Positions 42,128 to 51,991 of a stretch of 64,000 nucleotides of DNA are shown piece after piece. Made by a program: the position numbers and the translations under genes. Each line of letters opens with the position of its first letter. Position 1 is the first letter of the stretch. Location of the stretch: the NCBI GenBank assembly GCA_900547995.1, contig URIY01000002.1, forward strand, positions 3,494-67,493, read 5' to 3'. The notes beneath the pieces were generated by a model. That model worked only from the letters and a program-made list of their open reading frames with translations, was not told where the DNA came from and did no database searches. Source of the DNA: an uncultured Mycoplasmatota bacterium (GTDB lineage Bacteria > Bacillota_I > Bacilli_A > RF39 > UBA660).

Positions 42128-43137
42128 TAAATATAAGGTATAAATTAGTTGAACCAAGAAATATTGTTGAAGAATTTGTTGATGAAGAAGTTTTAGATGA
42201 TGAAATTATTGTTAAACCAAAATATTTATCAATATGCCATGCTGATCAAAGATATTATCAGGGTAATAGAGATAAAAAGGTGCTTAGTCAAAAACTTCCA
42301 TTGTCATTAATCCATGAGGGAATTGGCGAAATAATTTATTCTAGAGATGATGATTATAAAGTAGGAACAAATGTAGTAATGCTTCCTAATATTTCTACGT
42401 CAAAAAGTAATTTTAAAGAAAATTACGATAAAACTAGTAAATTTAGAGGCAGTACTTGTGATGGCTTTATGCAAAATTGTGTAGTATGCAAAAAGAGAAA
42501 TGTATTAAAAATAAATTCAGATAAAATTTCTATGGTTTTTTTAGAGTTAATGAGTGTTGTATTTAATGCTTTAGATGGTTTTAATAATTATAATAAAAAA
42601 AATATTGAAAGTATTGCTGTATATGGGGATGGTAGTTTATCTTTTATTATGGCTTTAGTTTTAAGAAGATTATATTCAAATACAAAAATAATTGTTATTG
42701 GAAAACATAAAGAAAAGATGGATTATTTTACTTTTGTTGATGAAAAATATGTTATTGATAAAGTACCAAGTGATTTAAGATATAGCCATGCTTTTGAATG
42801 TGTTGGTGGTATTGGAAGTGAAAGTGCCATTAAACAAATAATTGATATTATTGATCCGCAAGGAACCGCATGTTTGCTTGGTGTAAGCGAATATAGTATT
42901 CAAATTAATACACGACTTGTACTTGAAAAGGGGCTTTGTTTATTAGGAAGTAGTAGAAGTTCTATGGATGATTTTAGGAAGGCTATTGATTTTATTGATA
43001 AATATCCAGATACACTTAATTATTTAAATACTATTATATCCGATATTGTAACAGTGAAAGATATTAAAGATATGGATATGGCATTTATGATAGATACTTC
43101 CAATCCATTTAAAACAATTATGAAGTGGGAAGTATAA
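42124..43137 (+). CDS. tarJ: Ribulose-5-phosphate reductase (TarJ, MDR family)
   Basis: A 337-aa medium-chain dehydrogenase-like enzyme that reduces ribulose 5-phosphate to ribitol 5-phosphate with NADPH, supplying TarI. Zinc-site context is seen in LSICHADQRYYQGNR and LIHEGIGEI. The nucleotide-binding domain is at about 165-270 (IAVYGDGSLSFIMALVL). The TarJ-type end VTVKDIKDMDMAF... is present. It is coupled to tarI by ATGA and its stop shares a base with the next start. Confidence 0.92.
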   Translation: MINIRYKLVEPRNIVEEFVDEEVLDDEIIVKPKYLSICHADQRYYQGNRDKKVLSQKLPLSLIHEGIGEIIYSRDDDYKVGTNVVMLPNISTSKSNFKENYDKTSKFRGSTCDGFMQNCVVCKKRNVLKINSDKISMVFLELMSVVFNALDGFNNYNKKNIESIAVYGDGSLSFIMALVLRRLYSNTKIIVIGKHKEKMDYFTFVDEKYVIDKVPSDLRYSHAFECVGGIGSESAIKQIIDIIDPQGTACLLGVSEYSIQINTRLVLEKGLCLLGSSRSSMDDFRKAIDFIDKYPDTLNYLNTIISDIVTVKDIKDMDMAFMIDTSNPFKTIMKWEV

Positions 43138-44201
43138 TGTATAAAGTACTTCAAAGAATAAAAAAAATATTTATTATTATTCTTTATAATTTATTCTGTT
43201 TATTTAAAATAAATAGTAAGAAGGTTTTAATATATTCTCCTAGTAATGATTATTTGTCTCTTAATTTAAGCATTATAAAAAATAATATTAAAAATAGAAA
43301 AGTTAAAGTATTTTATCAAAATAAAAAAATAATTTTATTGTTATATAATATTGCTACTTCAAAATTAATAATAACAGATGATTATTCACCAATACTTTAT
43401 CCTCTTAAGATAAGAAAAAAGGCTAAATTTATTCAAGTGTGGCATGCTTCAGGCGTATTTAAGAAAGTAGGGTTTATTCGACCTACGGCTAATAAAAATT
43501 CTATAACACATAAGAATTATACTGATGTAATTGTAAGCTCTACAAATATTGTAAATGATTATAGTGAAGCATTTGGAATAGATAAAAGTAAAATAAAGCC
43601 TTTAGGAACAATCAAAACAGATTTATTCTTTGATAAAGAAAAGGTAAATAAAATAAGTAGTGCTTTTAAAGAAAAATATAGTTTAGATAACAAAATAATT
43701 ATTTTATATGCTCCTACATTTAGAGGTAATGGGCGAAAAAGTGCTTATAATAATAATATTTTAAATTTGGATAATCTTATAGATATGTTAGGTAAAGATT
43801 ATATAATTTTATTTAGAAATCATCCATTTGTAAAAGATAAAAAACAATTTAAAAATCCTAGAATTATTGATATATCAAAAGAAAAATATATAGATTATAT
43901 TCTTCCTAGTATAGATATTCTTATTACTGATTATTCATCAATTATTTTTGATACCATTTTGCTTCATAAACCGGTTGTTTTCTATGTACCTGATATAGAT
44001 GAATATGAAAAAAATAGAGGATTTTATTATAATTTTAAAGATTATAATTATGGAAAAATTACTGTTGATTTAAATGAATTAGTTAAGGCTATTAAAGAAA
44101 GAAATATAGATGAATTTAAGTTAAGAAAAATATATGAAAAACATTTAAATATGTGTGATGGTAAAAGCTTGAAACGTTTTATTAAAATGTATTTAGAATA
44201 G
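43137..44201 (+). CDS. CDP-glycerol/ribitol glycerophosphotransferase family protein (TagF/TarF-like) 1
   Basis: A 354-aa teichoic acid polyol-phosphate transferase. The catalytic signatures are FIQVWHASGVFKKVGF, ILYAPTFRGNG, LFRNHPF and LITDYSSIIFD, in the family order. It lacks a long N-terminal domain, as TagB/TarF-type primases do. It is peripheral to the membrane through basic and amphipathic N-terminal segments. ATG 43137 overlaps the tarJ stop by one base; an upstream GTG lies 12 bases earlier. It probably primes or extends the ribitol/glycerol phosphate chain. Confidence 0.9.
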   Translation: MYKVLQRIKKIFIIILYNLFCLFKINSKKVLIYSPSNDYLSLNLSIIKNNIKNRKVKVFYQNKKIILLLYNIATSKLIITDDYSPILYPLKIRKKAKFIQVWHASGVFKKVGFIRPTANKNSITHKNYTDVIVSSTNIVNDYSEAFGIDKSKIKPLGTIKTDLFFDKEKVNKISSAFKEKYSLDNKIIILYAPTFRGNGRKSAYNNNILNLDNLIDMLGKDYIILFRNHPFVKDKKQFKNPRIIDISKEKYIDYILPSIDILITDYSSIIFDTILLHKPVVFYVPDIDEYEKNRGFYYNFKDYNYGKITVDLNELVKAIKERNIDEFKLRKIYEKHLNMCDGKSLKRFIKMYLE

Positions 44202-44211
44202 GAAGTGGTTT

Positions 44212-45312
44212 ATGATGAAATATTTAATTTTTAAAATATTGTTATCTATTTTTAAATTTATATTTTATCCTTTTATTTTTCTTCCTGTTACTAATAAAAT
44301 TACATTAATAAGTAGAATGAGTGATAATAAAACACTTGATATTAAATTATTAGAAAGAAATTTAAAGCTTAAATATTATGATTATAAAATAGTTGTTTTA
44401 AGTGATTATTTTGGTAAAAAAATAAGTAAAAAAATAAAATATTTATTAAAAATGCCTAAATATGTATTTTATATTTATACTAGTAAAATAGTTATATGTG
44501 ATTGCTATATACCAGCTATTAGTTTATTAAAAAAGAAAAAAAGTGTAACTATTATTCAAGTGTGGCATGCATCAGGTGCATATAAAAAATTTGGATATTC
44601 ATCTCTTAATAAATATGAAGGTTACGAAAGCAACTATGCGAAAATCTTAAATATGCATAAAAACTATGATTATGTAGTTGCAACTAGTGATTACTCGAAA
44701 ACTAAATTTAGTGAAGCATTTAATATTAATCAAGATAAAATAATAATTAGTCATTTACCTCGATATGAATATTTGCTAGAAAATAAAGAAAAATTTAGAG
44801 ATGAAATAATAAGTAGGTTTAGTTTAAATAATAACAAGATAAATATTTTATATGCACCAACTTTTCGAAAATCAAAAAGGAATTATTTTAAAAATGTAAT
44901 TGATGCTATTAATTATGATAAATATAATTTGATTATAAAAAAACATGGTGGCATAGAATCTATTTATATTAATAAGAAAAAAGTATATGAAGGAACAAAA
45001 AATTATGATTTAAAACTTTTATGCGTATCTGATATTGTTATAACTGATTATTCTGCTATAACATTTGATGCCCTTTCTTTAAATAAAAAAGTTTTATTTT
45101 ATGTTCCTGATTATGATAAATACTTAAATGAAAGAGATATTTATGAAAAACTTACAAACGGGCTTTATTATAAAGATATAAATACATTATTTAAGAATAT
45201 TGATTCATATAAAAACATTGATATAAAAAAATATCTTAATTTAGAATCATATCCTATTGAGTTTTATATAGATAAAATATTAAAGGGGGAAACTATATAT
45301 GAAAAATTATGA
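44212..45312 (+). CDS. CDP-glycerol/ribitol glycerophosphotransferase family protein 2
   Basis: A 366-aa paralogue of the preceding gene. It has IQVWHASGAYKKFGY, ILYAPTFRKSK, IIKKHGG and VITDYSAITFDALSL, with a hydrophobic amphipathic N-terminus (about 1-25). The paired arrangement of short enzymes suggests different steps (priming versus extension, or glycerol versus ribitol). Two ATGs in tandem (44212, 44215) follow GGAAGTGG. It overlaps the next gene by 14 bases. Confidence 0.9.
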   Translation: MMKYLIFKILLSIFKFIFYPFIFLPVTNKITLISRMSDNKTLDIKLLERNLKLKYYDYKIVVLSDYFGKKISKKIKYLLKMPKYVFYIYTSKIVICDCYIPAISLLKKKKSVTIIQVWHASGAYKKFGYSSLNKYEGYESNYAKILNMHKNYDYVVATSDYSKTKFSEAFNINQDKIIISHLPRYEYLLENKEKFRDEIISRFSLNNNKINILYAPTFRKSKRNYFKNVIDAINYDKYNLIIKKHGGIESIYINKKKVYEGTKNYDLKLLCVSDIVITDYSAITFDALSLNKKVLFYVPDYDKYLNERDIYEKLTNGLYYKDINTLFKNIDSYKNIDIKKYLNLESYPIEFYIDKILKGETIYEKL

Positions 45313-47893
45313 TATATCAGTTATTATTCCATTATATAATTGTGAAAAATATATAAATAAAGCAATAAAGTCATTATTAAATCAAACGTATGATTTTAGA
45401 AAAATAGAAGTTTTATTAATAAATGATGGTTCAAGTGATACAAGTTTAGAAATTGCCAAAAATTATGCCAAAAAATATAGTAATATTAAAGTTTTTTCTC
45501 ATGAAAATAAAGGTGTATCTTATACAAGAAATGTAGGATTAAAAAATGCTTTAGGGGCATATATAACTTTCTTAGATGCTGACGATTATATATCAAATAA
45601 TACTATTAAAAATTTAGTTAATTTTTTTGATAATAATAGTGATAAAATTGATATATTAACATATCCATTATTTTATGAAAAAGGTAAAAAAATAACACCT
45701 GCGTCTAAAAATAGTGCTTATGAAAAGACAGGCATTTATAATTTAAATGGTGCTACTTTTTATAATATTTCTACGATAAATTTTGTTATTAAAAATAAGA
45801 AGAAATCTAATTTATTATTTAATGAAACCTTAAAAATACATGAAGACATGGATTATTCTTTAAGAGTTGCTATGGAAAAGGGATATGTTGGTTATGTAAA
45901 AGAAGCAGGTTATTATTATATTAAACATGATGGAAGTACTGTTTCAAATTATATAAATCCATATTATATATTTGAAAGTTGGATAGGGCAGTTTGAACAA
46001 GCTTTTAGATTTTATAGAAATGAAGATGGCAGTGTTAAAAAATTTATTCAGCATTTATTTTTAAATGAAATAAACTGGAAATTAAAAGAGAAAGTATTGT
46101 ATCCAGTTCATTATAATGATATAGATTTAAAAAAGGCTAAAACTCGTATAGAGAAACTTGTCAATATGATTGATGATGATATTATATTAAAAAATAAAGA
46201 TGTTGATAAATTTCATAAATATTATTTTTTAAGTATGAAAAAGAATAATTTTGATGTTAAAACAGGCGATAATATAGAATTAGTATCAAATGGCAAAGTA
46301 ATTAATAAAGAAAAAGACATAGAAATAGTTTTAACACAATTTAAAACATTAAATGATACTTTATATGTAAGTGGTTATTTTAAATCATATTTATTTAATT
46401 TTATTAATCCTTCATTTTATGTTATTGTCGATGGTGTTGTAAGTAAACTTGATGTTAAAATATCAACTAATTCTTGTTATAAAACGATATATAAAACCAA
46501 TAATTTTTATCATTTTGATTTAGAATTAGATATTAATAATAATTATATGGCTGAATTTAAGGTGCAATTAAATGATAAATTATACCCTGTTAAGTATTAC
46601 TTAATGCCTAATATTGTTTTAAATAAGAATTTAAATAGAATGTTATATTTATATAATAATAATGTCATTGGTATTGATAAAAGCAATAATATTATTATTA
46701 GTAAAGTAACAGATTCTAAAAAGAAACAAATGGAAAAAGATAATTATTTAATGTATAAAAAGATAAATAAAAAAATTAACTTTTTTAGAAGATTAGCGAA
46801 CAAATGTAATAAAGAAATATGGCTTTATAATGATAAAGAAAATATTATAGATAATGCTTATTATCAGTTTAAACATGATTTTAATAAAAAAGATGATATA
46901 AAGAGATATTATATTATCAGTAATAGAAAAGATTTCTTTAAAGGAAAGTTTACTAAAAAAGAGTTAAAACATGTTATATATTATAGAAGTTTTAAGCATA
47001 AATTATTATATTTGAATGCAAATAAAATACTAACATCTTTTAGAAATATAGAATTTTATTGTCCCTTTTATAAAAATATATCATATTATCAAGATTTACT
47101 TAATTATGAATTAATCTATGTACAACATGGTATATTACATTGTCATACACCAAATTTATATTCAAAAGAGGCAAATAATATAGATAAAATAGTTGTTTCA
47201 TCCGATTTTGAATATAATAATTTTATTGATAATTATAATTATAACCATAAAAATCTTATTAAAACAGGTATGCCAAGATTTGATATATGTAGTTTGAAAA
47301 AGAATAAATCAAATAAGATTTTAATAGCTTTATCTTGGCGTGTTAATCTAATGGGACCATATAAAAATAGAACATATGCTCCAAATAATGAAAAATTTAA
47401 AACTTCAGTTTATTTTAAGCAATTAACAAATTTAATAGATTCTAATAAATTTAATAATTTATTAAGGAAAAACAATTTAGAAGTAGAAATAATGTCACAT
47501 CCTATATTTAGATGTTATGATAATTTTTTTAATGAAAAAGATAATATTAAATTTGTACAAAGTGCTAATCCAAGTGATTATTTACTAGTTATAACAGATT
47601 ATTCATCAATTATTTTTGATTATGTATATGCTAATACACCTGTTATATATTTTGTACCTGATTATGATTTATATAAAGCAGGAATTACTCATTTATATAA
47701 TAAACTTGATTTACCAATGGAAAATGGATTTGGTCCATTTACAACGAATATTAATGATTTATTATTTGAATTAAATAAGTTTATAAATGCCAATTATAAA
47801 CTAGATAAAAAATATATAAATAAGGCTAATAATTTCTTTATATGTAAGGAAAACCATCGTGAAAAATTATATCAAGAGTTGATGAACAAATGA
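45299..47893 (+). CDS. Bifunctional GT2 glycosyltransferase-TagF-type polymerase fusion
   Basis: An 864-aa fusion. Residues 1-225 are a GT2 domain (SVIIPLYNCEKYINKAI, LINDGSSDTS, NKGVSYTRNVG, LDADDYI, HEDMDYSLRV). Residues about 330-440 are a beta-sandwich like those in Tar proteins (VSGYFKSYLFNFINPSFYVI). Residues about 470-864 are a TagF-type polyol-phosphate transferase (YVQHGILHCHTPNL, KTGMPRFD, IMSHPIF, VITDYSSIIFDYVYA). One chain could both glycosylate and polymerise the repeat unit, as in complex ribitol or glycerol teichoic acids with sugars in the backbone. GGGGAAAC precedes the ATG. It ends in TGA overlapping the exporter gene. Confidence 0.9.
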   Translation: MKNYDISVIIPLYNCEKYINKAIKSLLNQTYDFRKIEVLLINDGSSDTSLEIAKNYAKKYSNIKVFSHENKGVSYTRNVGLKNALGAYITFLDADDYISNNTIKNLVNFFDNNSDKIDILTYPLFYEKGKKITPASKNSAYEKTGIYNLNGATFYNISTINFVIKNKKKSNLLFNETLKIHEDMDYSLRVAMEKGYVGYVKEAGYYYIKHDGSTVSNYINPYYIFESWIGQFEQAFRFYRNEDGSVKKFIQHLFLNEINWKLKEKVLYPVHYNDIDLKKAKTRIEKLVNMIDDDIILKNKDVDKFHKYYFLSMKKNNFDVKTGDNIELVSNGKVINKEKDIEIVLTQFKTLNDTLYVSGYFKSYLFNFINPSFYVIVDGVVSKLDVKISTNSCYKTIYKTNNFYHFDLELDINNNYMAEFKVQLNDKLYPVKYYLMPNIVLNKNLNRMLYLYNNNVIGIDKSNNIIISKVTDSKKKQMEKDNYLMYKKINKKINFFRRLANKCNKEIWLYNDKENIIDNAYYQFKHDFNKKDDIKRYYIISNRKDFFKGKFTKKELKHVIYYRSFKHKLLYLNANKILTSFRNIEFYCPFYKNISYYQDLLNYELIYVQHGILHCHTPNLYSKEANNIDKIVVSSDFEYNNFIDNYNYNHKNLIKTGMPRFDICSLKKNKSNKILIALSWRVNLMGPYKNRTYAPNNEKFKTSVYFKQLTNLIDSNKFNNLLRKNNLEVEIMSHPIFRCYDNFFNEKDNIKFVQSANPSDYLLVITDYSSIIFDYVYANTPVIYFVPDYDLYKAGITHLYNKLDLPMENGFGPFTTNINDLLFELNKFINANYKLDKKYINKANNFFICKENHREKLYQELMNK

Positions 47894-48678
47894 TAAAAGA
47901 ACATTTTACAAACCTTAATAAAATCATTAAAATGGCCTTTATTGATTTAAGAAAAATTTATAATGGTGCTGTATTTGGCTGGTTTTGGATTATTGCCAAA
48001 CCTGCAGTAACTATTTTTATGTATTACTTTCTTTTTAAGATAGGATTAAAAGTAAGTAACAATGTTGATGGTTATCCTTACTTTATATGGCTAATTGTGG
48101 GAATGTTACCATGGTTTTATATAAGTGATATGATTAATGCTTCTCCAAATGTATATAAAAAATATAATTATTTAGTTACGAAAATTAAGTTTCCTGTATC
48201 AATAATACCTGTATTTATGAGCTTATCACGATTTATTGTTAATATTATTTTATCTATAATTATAATTGCTATATATGTACTAATGATAGGAAGAATAGAT
48301 ATATATATGCTTAATATATTATACTATTCATTCATAATGTATATTTATACAACTTTAATTACAAGTATTCTATCTATTATCTCAGCATTAAGTAAAGATA
48401 TAGCTAATTTAATAAAAACAATTTCAACTCCCATCTTATTCTTATCACCTGTTTTTTGGAATATTAAAACAATTGATATAAATTTTATTAAAATTATTGA
48501 AATTTATAATCCTGTTGCTTATTTTGTAAATGGATATCGAGATGGATTTATTAATAATATATGGTTTTTTGATAAACCATTTGAAATGTTTATAATACTA
48601 ATTGAACTTCTTATTATCTTTTTGCTAAGTGTTATTTTATATAAAAAAATAAATCGTAAATTACCAGATTATTTATAG
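47890..48678 (+). CDS. tagG: Teichoic acid ABC exporter permease (TagG-like)
   Basis: A 262-aa ABC-2 type permease with about six membrane helices. The N-terminal amphipathic stretch and AVFGWFWIIAKPAVTIFMYY, LIVGMLPWFYISD, and the closing NPVAYFVNGYRDGFI are typical of TagG/Wzm. It flips the finished lipid-linked polymer together with the ATPase encoded next. It starts by ATGA overlap with the polymerase. Confidence 0.93.
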   Translation: MIKEHFTNLNKIIKMAFIDLRKIYNGAVFGWFWIIAKPAVTIFMYYFLFKIGLKVSNNVDGYPYFIWLIVGMLPWFYISDMINASPNVYKKYNYLVTKIKFPVSIIPVFMSLSRFIVNIILSIIIIAIYVLMIGRIDIYMLNILYYSFIMYIYTTLITSILSIISALSKDIANLIKTISTPILFLSPVFWNIKTIDINFIKIIEIYNPVAYFVNGYRDGFINNIWFFDKPFEMFIILIELLIIFLLSVILYKKINRKLPDYL

Positions 48679-48686
48679 AGGTGTAT

Positions 48687-49409
48687 ATGGAAAATATTAT
48701 AGAATTTAAAGATGTATATAAAAAATATAATTTATATGCAACTGATTATGATAAGTTGCAAGGTCTTCTTTTTAACAAGAAGAAAGGTATTAAAAAGGTT
48801 GCTTCTAATTATTTAACTTTTAGTATTCAAAAAGGTGAAAAAGTTGCTTTTATTGGGCCAAATGGTGCTGGTAAATCGACAATATTAAAAATGATAACGA
48901 ATGTTTGTTATCCTGATGAAGGAAGTATTAAAGTTCATGGAAAAGTGGGGGCACTTCTTGAATTATCGGCTGGATTTGATATGGAATTTACAGGAATGGA
49001 AAATATATATTTAAAAGGTATATTACTTGGATTATCTAAAAAAGAAATAGATAAAAATATTTTTAAAATTTTAGAATTTGCTGATATAGGTGAATATATT
49101 AATCAACCTGTTCGTACTTATTCTTCAGGAATGCGAGCTAGACTAGGCTTTTCTATAATCATTAACTGTGATATTGATATTTTAATTATTGATGAAGCTT
49201 TGGCTGTTGGAGACAAGGAATTTAAAAAGAAATGTTTAGATAAAATTAAAGAATTGTCGAATAAAAGTAATATAACAATGTTACTTGTTACCCATTCATT
49301 AGAACAAGCAAAAGAATTTTGCGATAGGGGAATTATTTTGAATAAGGGACATATTGTATATGATGTACCAATCGATGAGGCTATTAAGGAATATAATAAG
49401 TTGTTTTAG
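48687..49409 (+). CDS. tagH: Teichoic acid ABC exporter ATPase (TagH/Wzt-like)
   Basis: A 240-aa ATPase with Walker A GPNGAGKSTILKMI, the Q-loop region VGALLELSAGFD(M), the signature YSSGMRARLGFS and Walker B IDILIIDEALAVGDKEF. All are Wzt/TagH type. The extra C-terminal domain of Bacillus TagH (about 530 aa) is absent. ATG 48687 is preferred over GTG 48681, which lies in the AGAGGTG ribosome site. Confidence 0.93.
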   Translation: MENIIEFKDVYKKYNLYATDYDKLQGLLFNKKKGIKKVASNYLTFSIQKGEKVAFIGPNGAGKSTILKMITNVCYPDEGSIKVHGKVGALLELSAGFDMEFTGMENIYLKGILLGLSKKEIDKNIFKILEFADIGEYINQPVRTYSSGMRARLGFSIIINCDIDILIIDEALAVGDKEFKKKCLDKIKELSNKSNITMLLVTHSLEQAKEFCDRGIILNKGHIVYDVPIDEAIKEYNKLF

Positions 49410-49419
49410 GAGGTAAATT

Positions 49420-50778
49420 ATGAAAAAAAGCATGCTAGAACGTATAAAAATTATTTTAAAATATTTTTATGTTGTAACACTAATTGTTATTATATCGAGT
49501 ATAGGAGTAATGTATTTTCTTAGTACTATTCCAAACTACTTTGAATCTAAAAGTGTAATACTTTTAGAAGATGGAAATACTTATAGCTATGAGAATATGG
49601 AAACATATACTAAGTATTTTAAAACAAATAATGTATTAAACTTAATTATAAATAATTTAAATTTAGAAGATACAGTTTCTTCTATGAATAAAAATATTAA
49701 TATTAAACATATTAAAAATACCAAGTTAATTGAAATTAAAGTTAAATCCAAAACTCCCGAAATATCTATAAATATTTCAAATGAACTTATATCAGAATTT
49801 CAAAAAAGTATAAAATCTATATACCCAAGTTTAAACATATATACTATTGAAAATCCAACTGTCAATAATGGGTTCCAAATAGATACTAATTTTTATTTGA
49901 TAATAACAGTAATGTGTAGTTTTATTATGGGATGTATTATTGTAAGTTCTTGTTTTAATTTAAATACTAATATTAAAAATCATGAGGATTTAAAGAAAAT
50001 ACTTAATATTAAATCACTTGGTATTATACCTAATGATGATAGTATTTATTTTGATAAAAAGAATAAGAAAAAAAGTAGTTTGAATACAACTAAGATAAGA
50101 GTAATAAATGATTCAAGTTCTATTACATCAGAGGCATATCGTATGGTTAGAACTAATTTAGATTATTTAGATTTAAAGGTTATTAATTTTACATCAACTA
50201 GTGTAGGAGAAGGAAAAAGTGAAACAATTGTTAATGTAGCAACATCATTTGCAATGATTGGGAAAAAAGTTTTACTTATTGATTGCGATTTAAGAAAACC
50301 TAAAGTTCATAAAAATTTTAATTTAAATAGAGCAATGGGACTTACAGATATATTAGTATATGATAGAGTAAGCGAATATCAAAAAATAATTCAATCTTTT
50401 AAAATAATAAATACCAAATATAAAGTAGATATATTATCTGCAGGATCAAAAGTATCTAATCCATCAGAATTATTAAGTTCCAAAACATTTAATGATTTAA
50501 TTGAAGAAGTAAAAAAAGAATATGATTTAATACTTGTAGATTGTCCTCCTGTTTCTTTAATGACTGATGCTGTTATTGTATCTAAAGTTGCCGATGGAAC
50601 AGTATATGTTATAGAATACGATCGTATTAATTCATCAGCTATTGCTTCGGGAATAGATCAATTAAAAGATATAAATGCTAATGTTTTAGGTGGTATTATA
50701 ACAAAAGTTAATATTAATAAACAAAAGAAACTATATGGTAATAAATATGAATACTATTACAACAACTATATGGCCTAA
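49420..50778 (+). CDS. Wzz-type chain regulator fused to BY-kinase (CpsC-CpsD fusion)
   Basis: A 452-aa protein. The N-terminal part is Wzz-like, with membrane helices at about 19-37 and 158-182 and an extracellular loop containing IPNYFESKSVILLED. The C-terminal BY-kinase domain (about 225-452) has Walker A STSVGEGKSETIVN, Walker A' LLIDCDLRKPK and Walker B LILVDCPPVS. It ends in a Tyr cluster (YGNKYEYYYNNYMA), the autophosphorylation tail. In Bacillota the two parts are usually separate (CpsC and CpsD); the fusion is the proteobacterial form. It controls polymer length or export. The phosphatase gene starts inside its tail. Confidence 0.9.
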   Translation: MKKSMLERIKIILKYFYVVTLIVIISSIGVMYFLSTIPNYFESKSVILLEDGNTYSYENMETYTKYFKTNNVLNLIINNLNLEDTVSSMNKNINIKHIKNTKLIEIKVKSKTPEISINISNELISEFQKSIKSIYPSLNIYTIENPTVNNGFQIDTNFYLIITVMCSFIMGCIIVSSCFNLNTNIKNHEDLKKILNIKSLGIIPNDDSIYFDKKNKKKSSLNTTKIRVINDSSSITSEAYRMVRTNLDYLDLKVINFTSTSVGEGKSETIVNVATSFAMIGKKVLLIDCDLRKPKVHKNFNLNRAMGLTDILVYDRVSEYQKIIQSFKIINTKYKVDILSAGSKVSNPSELLSSKTFNDLIEEVKKEYDLILVDCPPVSLMTDAVIVSKVADGTVYVIEYDRINSSAIASGIDQLKDINANVLGGIITKVNINKQKKLYGNKYEYYYNNYMA

Positions 50779-51469
50779 AATAGATATTCATTCACATATT
50801 ATATATGATGTGGATGATGGTAGTAAGAATTTTGAAACGACTAAAGAGGCGTTAAAAATATTAAAGAAAAATAATGTTCAAAAAATATTATGTACGCCAC
50901 ATTTTAGTTCATTTAAAAATTATGAAAAAATTGCTAAAACATTTTTGTTTATGAAAAAAGGATTTAAAATGCATAATATAGATTTATATTTAGGATTTGA
51001 ATTTAAATTAACTTATGAAAATCTTAATATATTAAAAGAGAACAGAATTAAAACAATTAATAATTATCTTTTGGTTGAATTAAGTAGAAATGAAGATATT
51101 TCCGAAGAACAAATAATTGATATGATTGATGAATTATTTGATATTGGTTACAAAGTTATACTAGTTCATCCTGAATTTTATATTAATTATAGGAATTTAT
51201 CTTTTATAAAAAAACTGCGTGAAAATGATGTTATAATACAAATAGATGCGACAAGTATATTAAAAGGAACTAAAGATAAAAAAGTATATAATTTTGCCCA
51301 TTTATTATTAAAAAATAACTTAGTTGATATCGTTGCAAGTGATTATCATGACAATATAATAAGAAGTTATGATAAATTTGAAGATGCTTTTAATTTGATA
51401 AAGAAAAAATATAATATAAATATGGCAAATGAATTATTTTATGAAAATCCTAAAATAATTGTAGATTAA
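50735..51469 (+). CDS. PHP-family tyrosine phosphatase (CpsB/Wzb-like)
   Basis: A 244-aa metal-dependent phosphatase that resets the BY-kinase. The PHP metal motif KIDIHSHIIYDVDDGSKN is near the start. Then come LCTPHFSS, LGFEFKLTYENL, VILVHPEFYINYR and the closing ASDYHDNI. It overlaps the kinase frame by 44 bases. ATG 50735 or 50747 lies inside the Tyr-rich tail sequence, with no strong ribosome site, so coupled translation is likely. It is the last gene of the teichoic/capsule run. Confidence 0.9.
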   Translation: MVINMNTITTTIWPKIDIHSHIIYDVDDGSKNFETTKEALKILKKNNVQKILCTPHFSSFKNYEKIAKTFLFMKKGFKMHNIDLYLGFEFKLTYENLNILKENRIKTINNYLLVELSRNEDISEEQIIDMIDELFDIGYKVILVHPEFYINYRNLSFIKKLRENDVIIQIDATSILKGTKDKKVYNFAHLLLKNNLVDIVASDYHDNIIRSYDKFEDAFNLIKKKYNINMANELFYENPKIIVD

Positions 51470-51497
51470 AATATATAAATATTTTAGTCTTTTTTTT
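51467..51497 (+). terminator. Terminator ending the envelope-polymer operon
   Basis: TAAAATAT pairs with ATATTTTA around ATAA, then GTC and a run of eight T. The stem is purely A/T with a three-base gap, so its strength is moderate. Confidence 0.55.
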
Positions 51498-51520
51498 GTG
51501 TTACATCATATATATTTAAT

Positions 51521-51991
51521 ATGAAAATAATTATACATGATTTAGAAGAATTAAAACTTGAAGGTAATTATAAAATAATAAATGAAAGGAATATAAAAAA
51601 TTGTATTGGTTGTTTTAATTGTTGGACTAAAACTCCTATGAAATGTATACATAATGATATATGTCAAAATATAGGAAAAGATATTAGTAATTGTGAGGAA
51701 TTGATTATTATTAGTAAATGTATATATGGCTCTTATAGTTCTAAAGTAAAAAAAGTTTTAGAAAGATGTATAAGTTATGTTTATCCGTTCTTTGAAATAA
51801 GAAAAGGTGAAATACATCATAAACTTAGAAATAATCATTTAAAATTAACAGTTTATTTTTATGGAGATATTAGTCATGAAGATAAAACTTTAGCTATAAA
51901 ACTTGTAAATAGTAATTGTAAAAATTTTGGTATTGATAATTCTAATCTTAAATTTTATAAAAATGTAGAAGAAATAGGTGAAATATGTTAA
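51521..51991 (+). CDS. Flavodoxin-like NAD(P)H-dependent oxidoreductase with Cys motif
   Basis: A 156-aa protein with NADPH-dependent FMN reductase features: the motif CIGCFNCWTKTPMKCIHND (CxGCxxCW...C) and ISKCIYGSYSSKVKKVLER. It lacks the usual N-terminal FMN-phosphate loop and is short, so it may be half of a two-part system with the next gene, which it overlaps by 7 bases. No Shine-Dalgarno sequence is visible before its ATG, unlike nearly all other genes here. Confidence 0.72.
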   Translation: MKIIIHDLEELKLEGNYKIINERNIKNCIGCFNCWTKTPMKCIHNDICQNIGKDISNCEELIIISKCIYGSYSSKVKKVLERCISYVYPFFEIRKGEIHHKLRNNHLKLTVYFYGDISHEDKTLAIKLVNSNCKNFGIDNSNLKFYKNVEEIGEIC

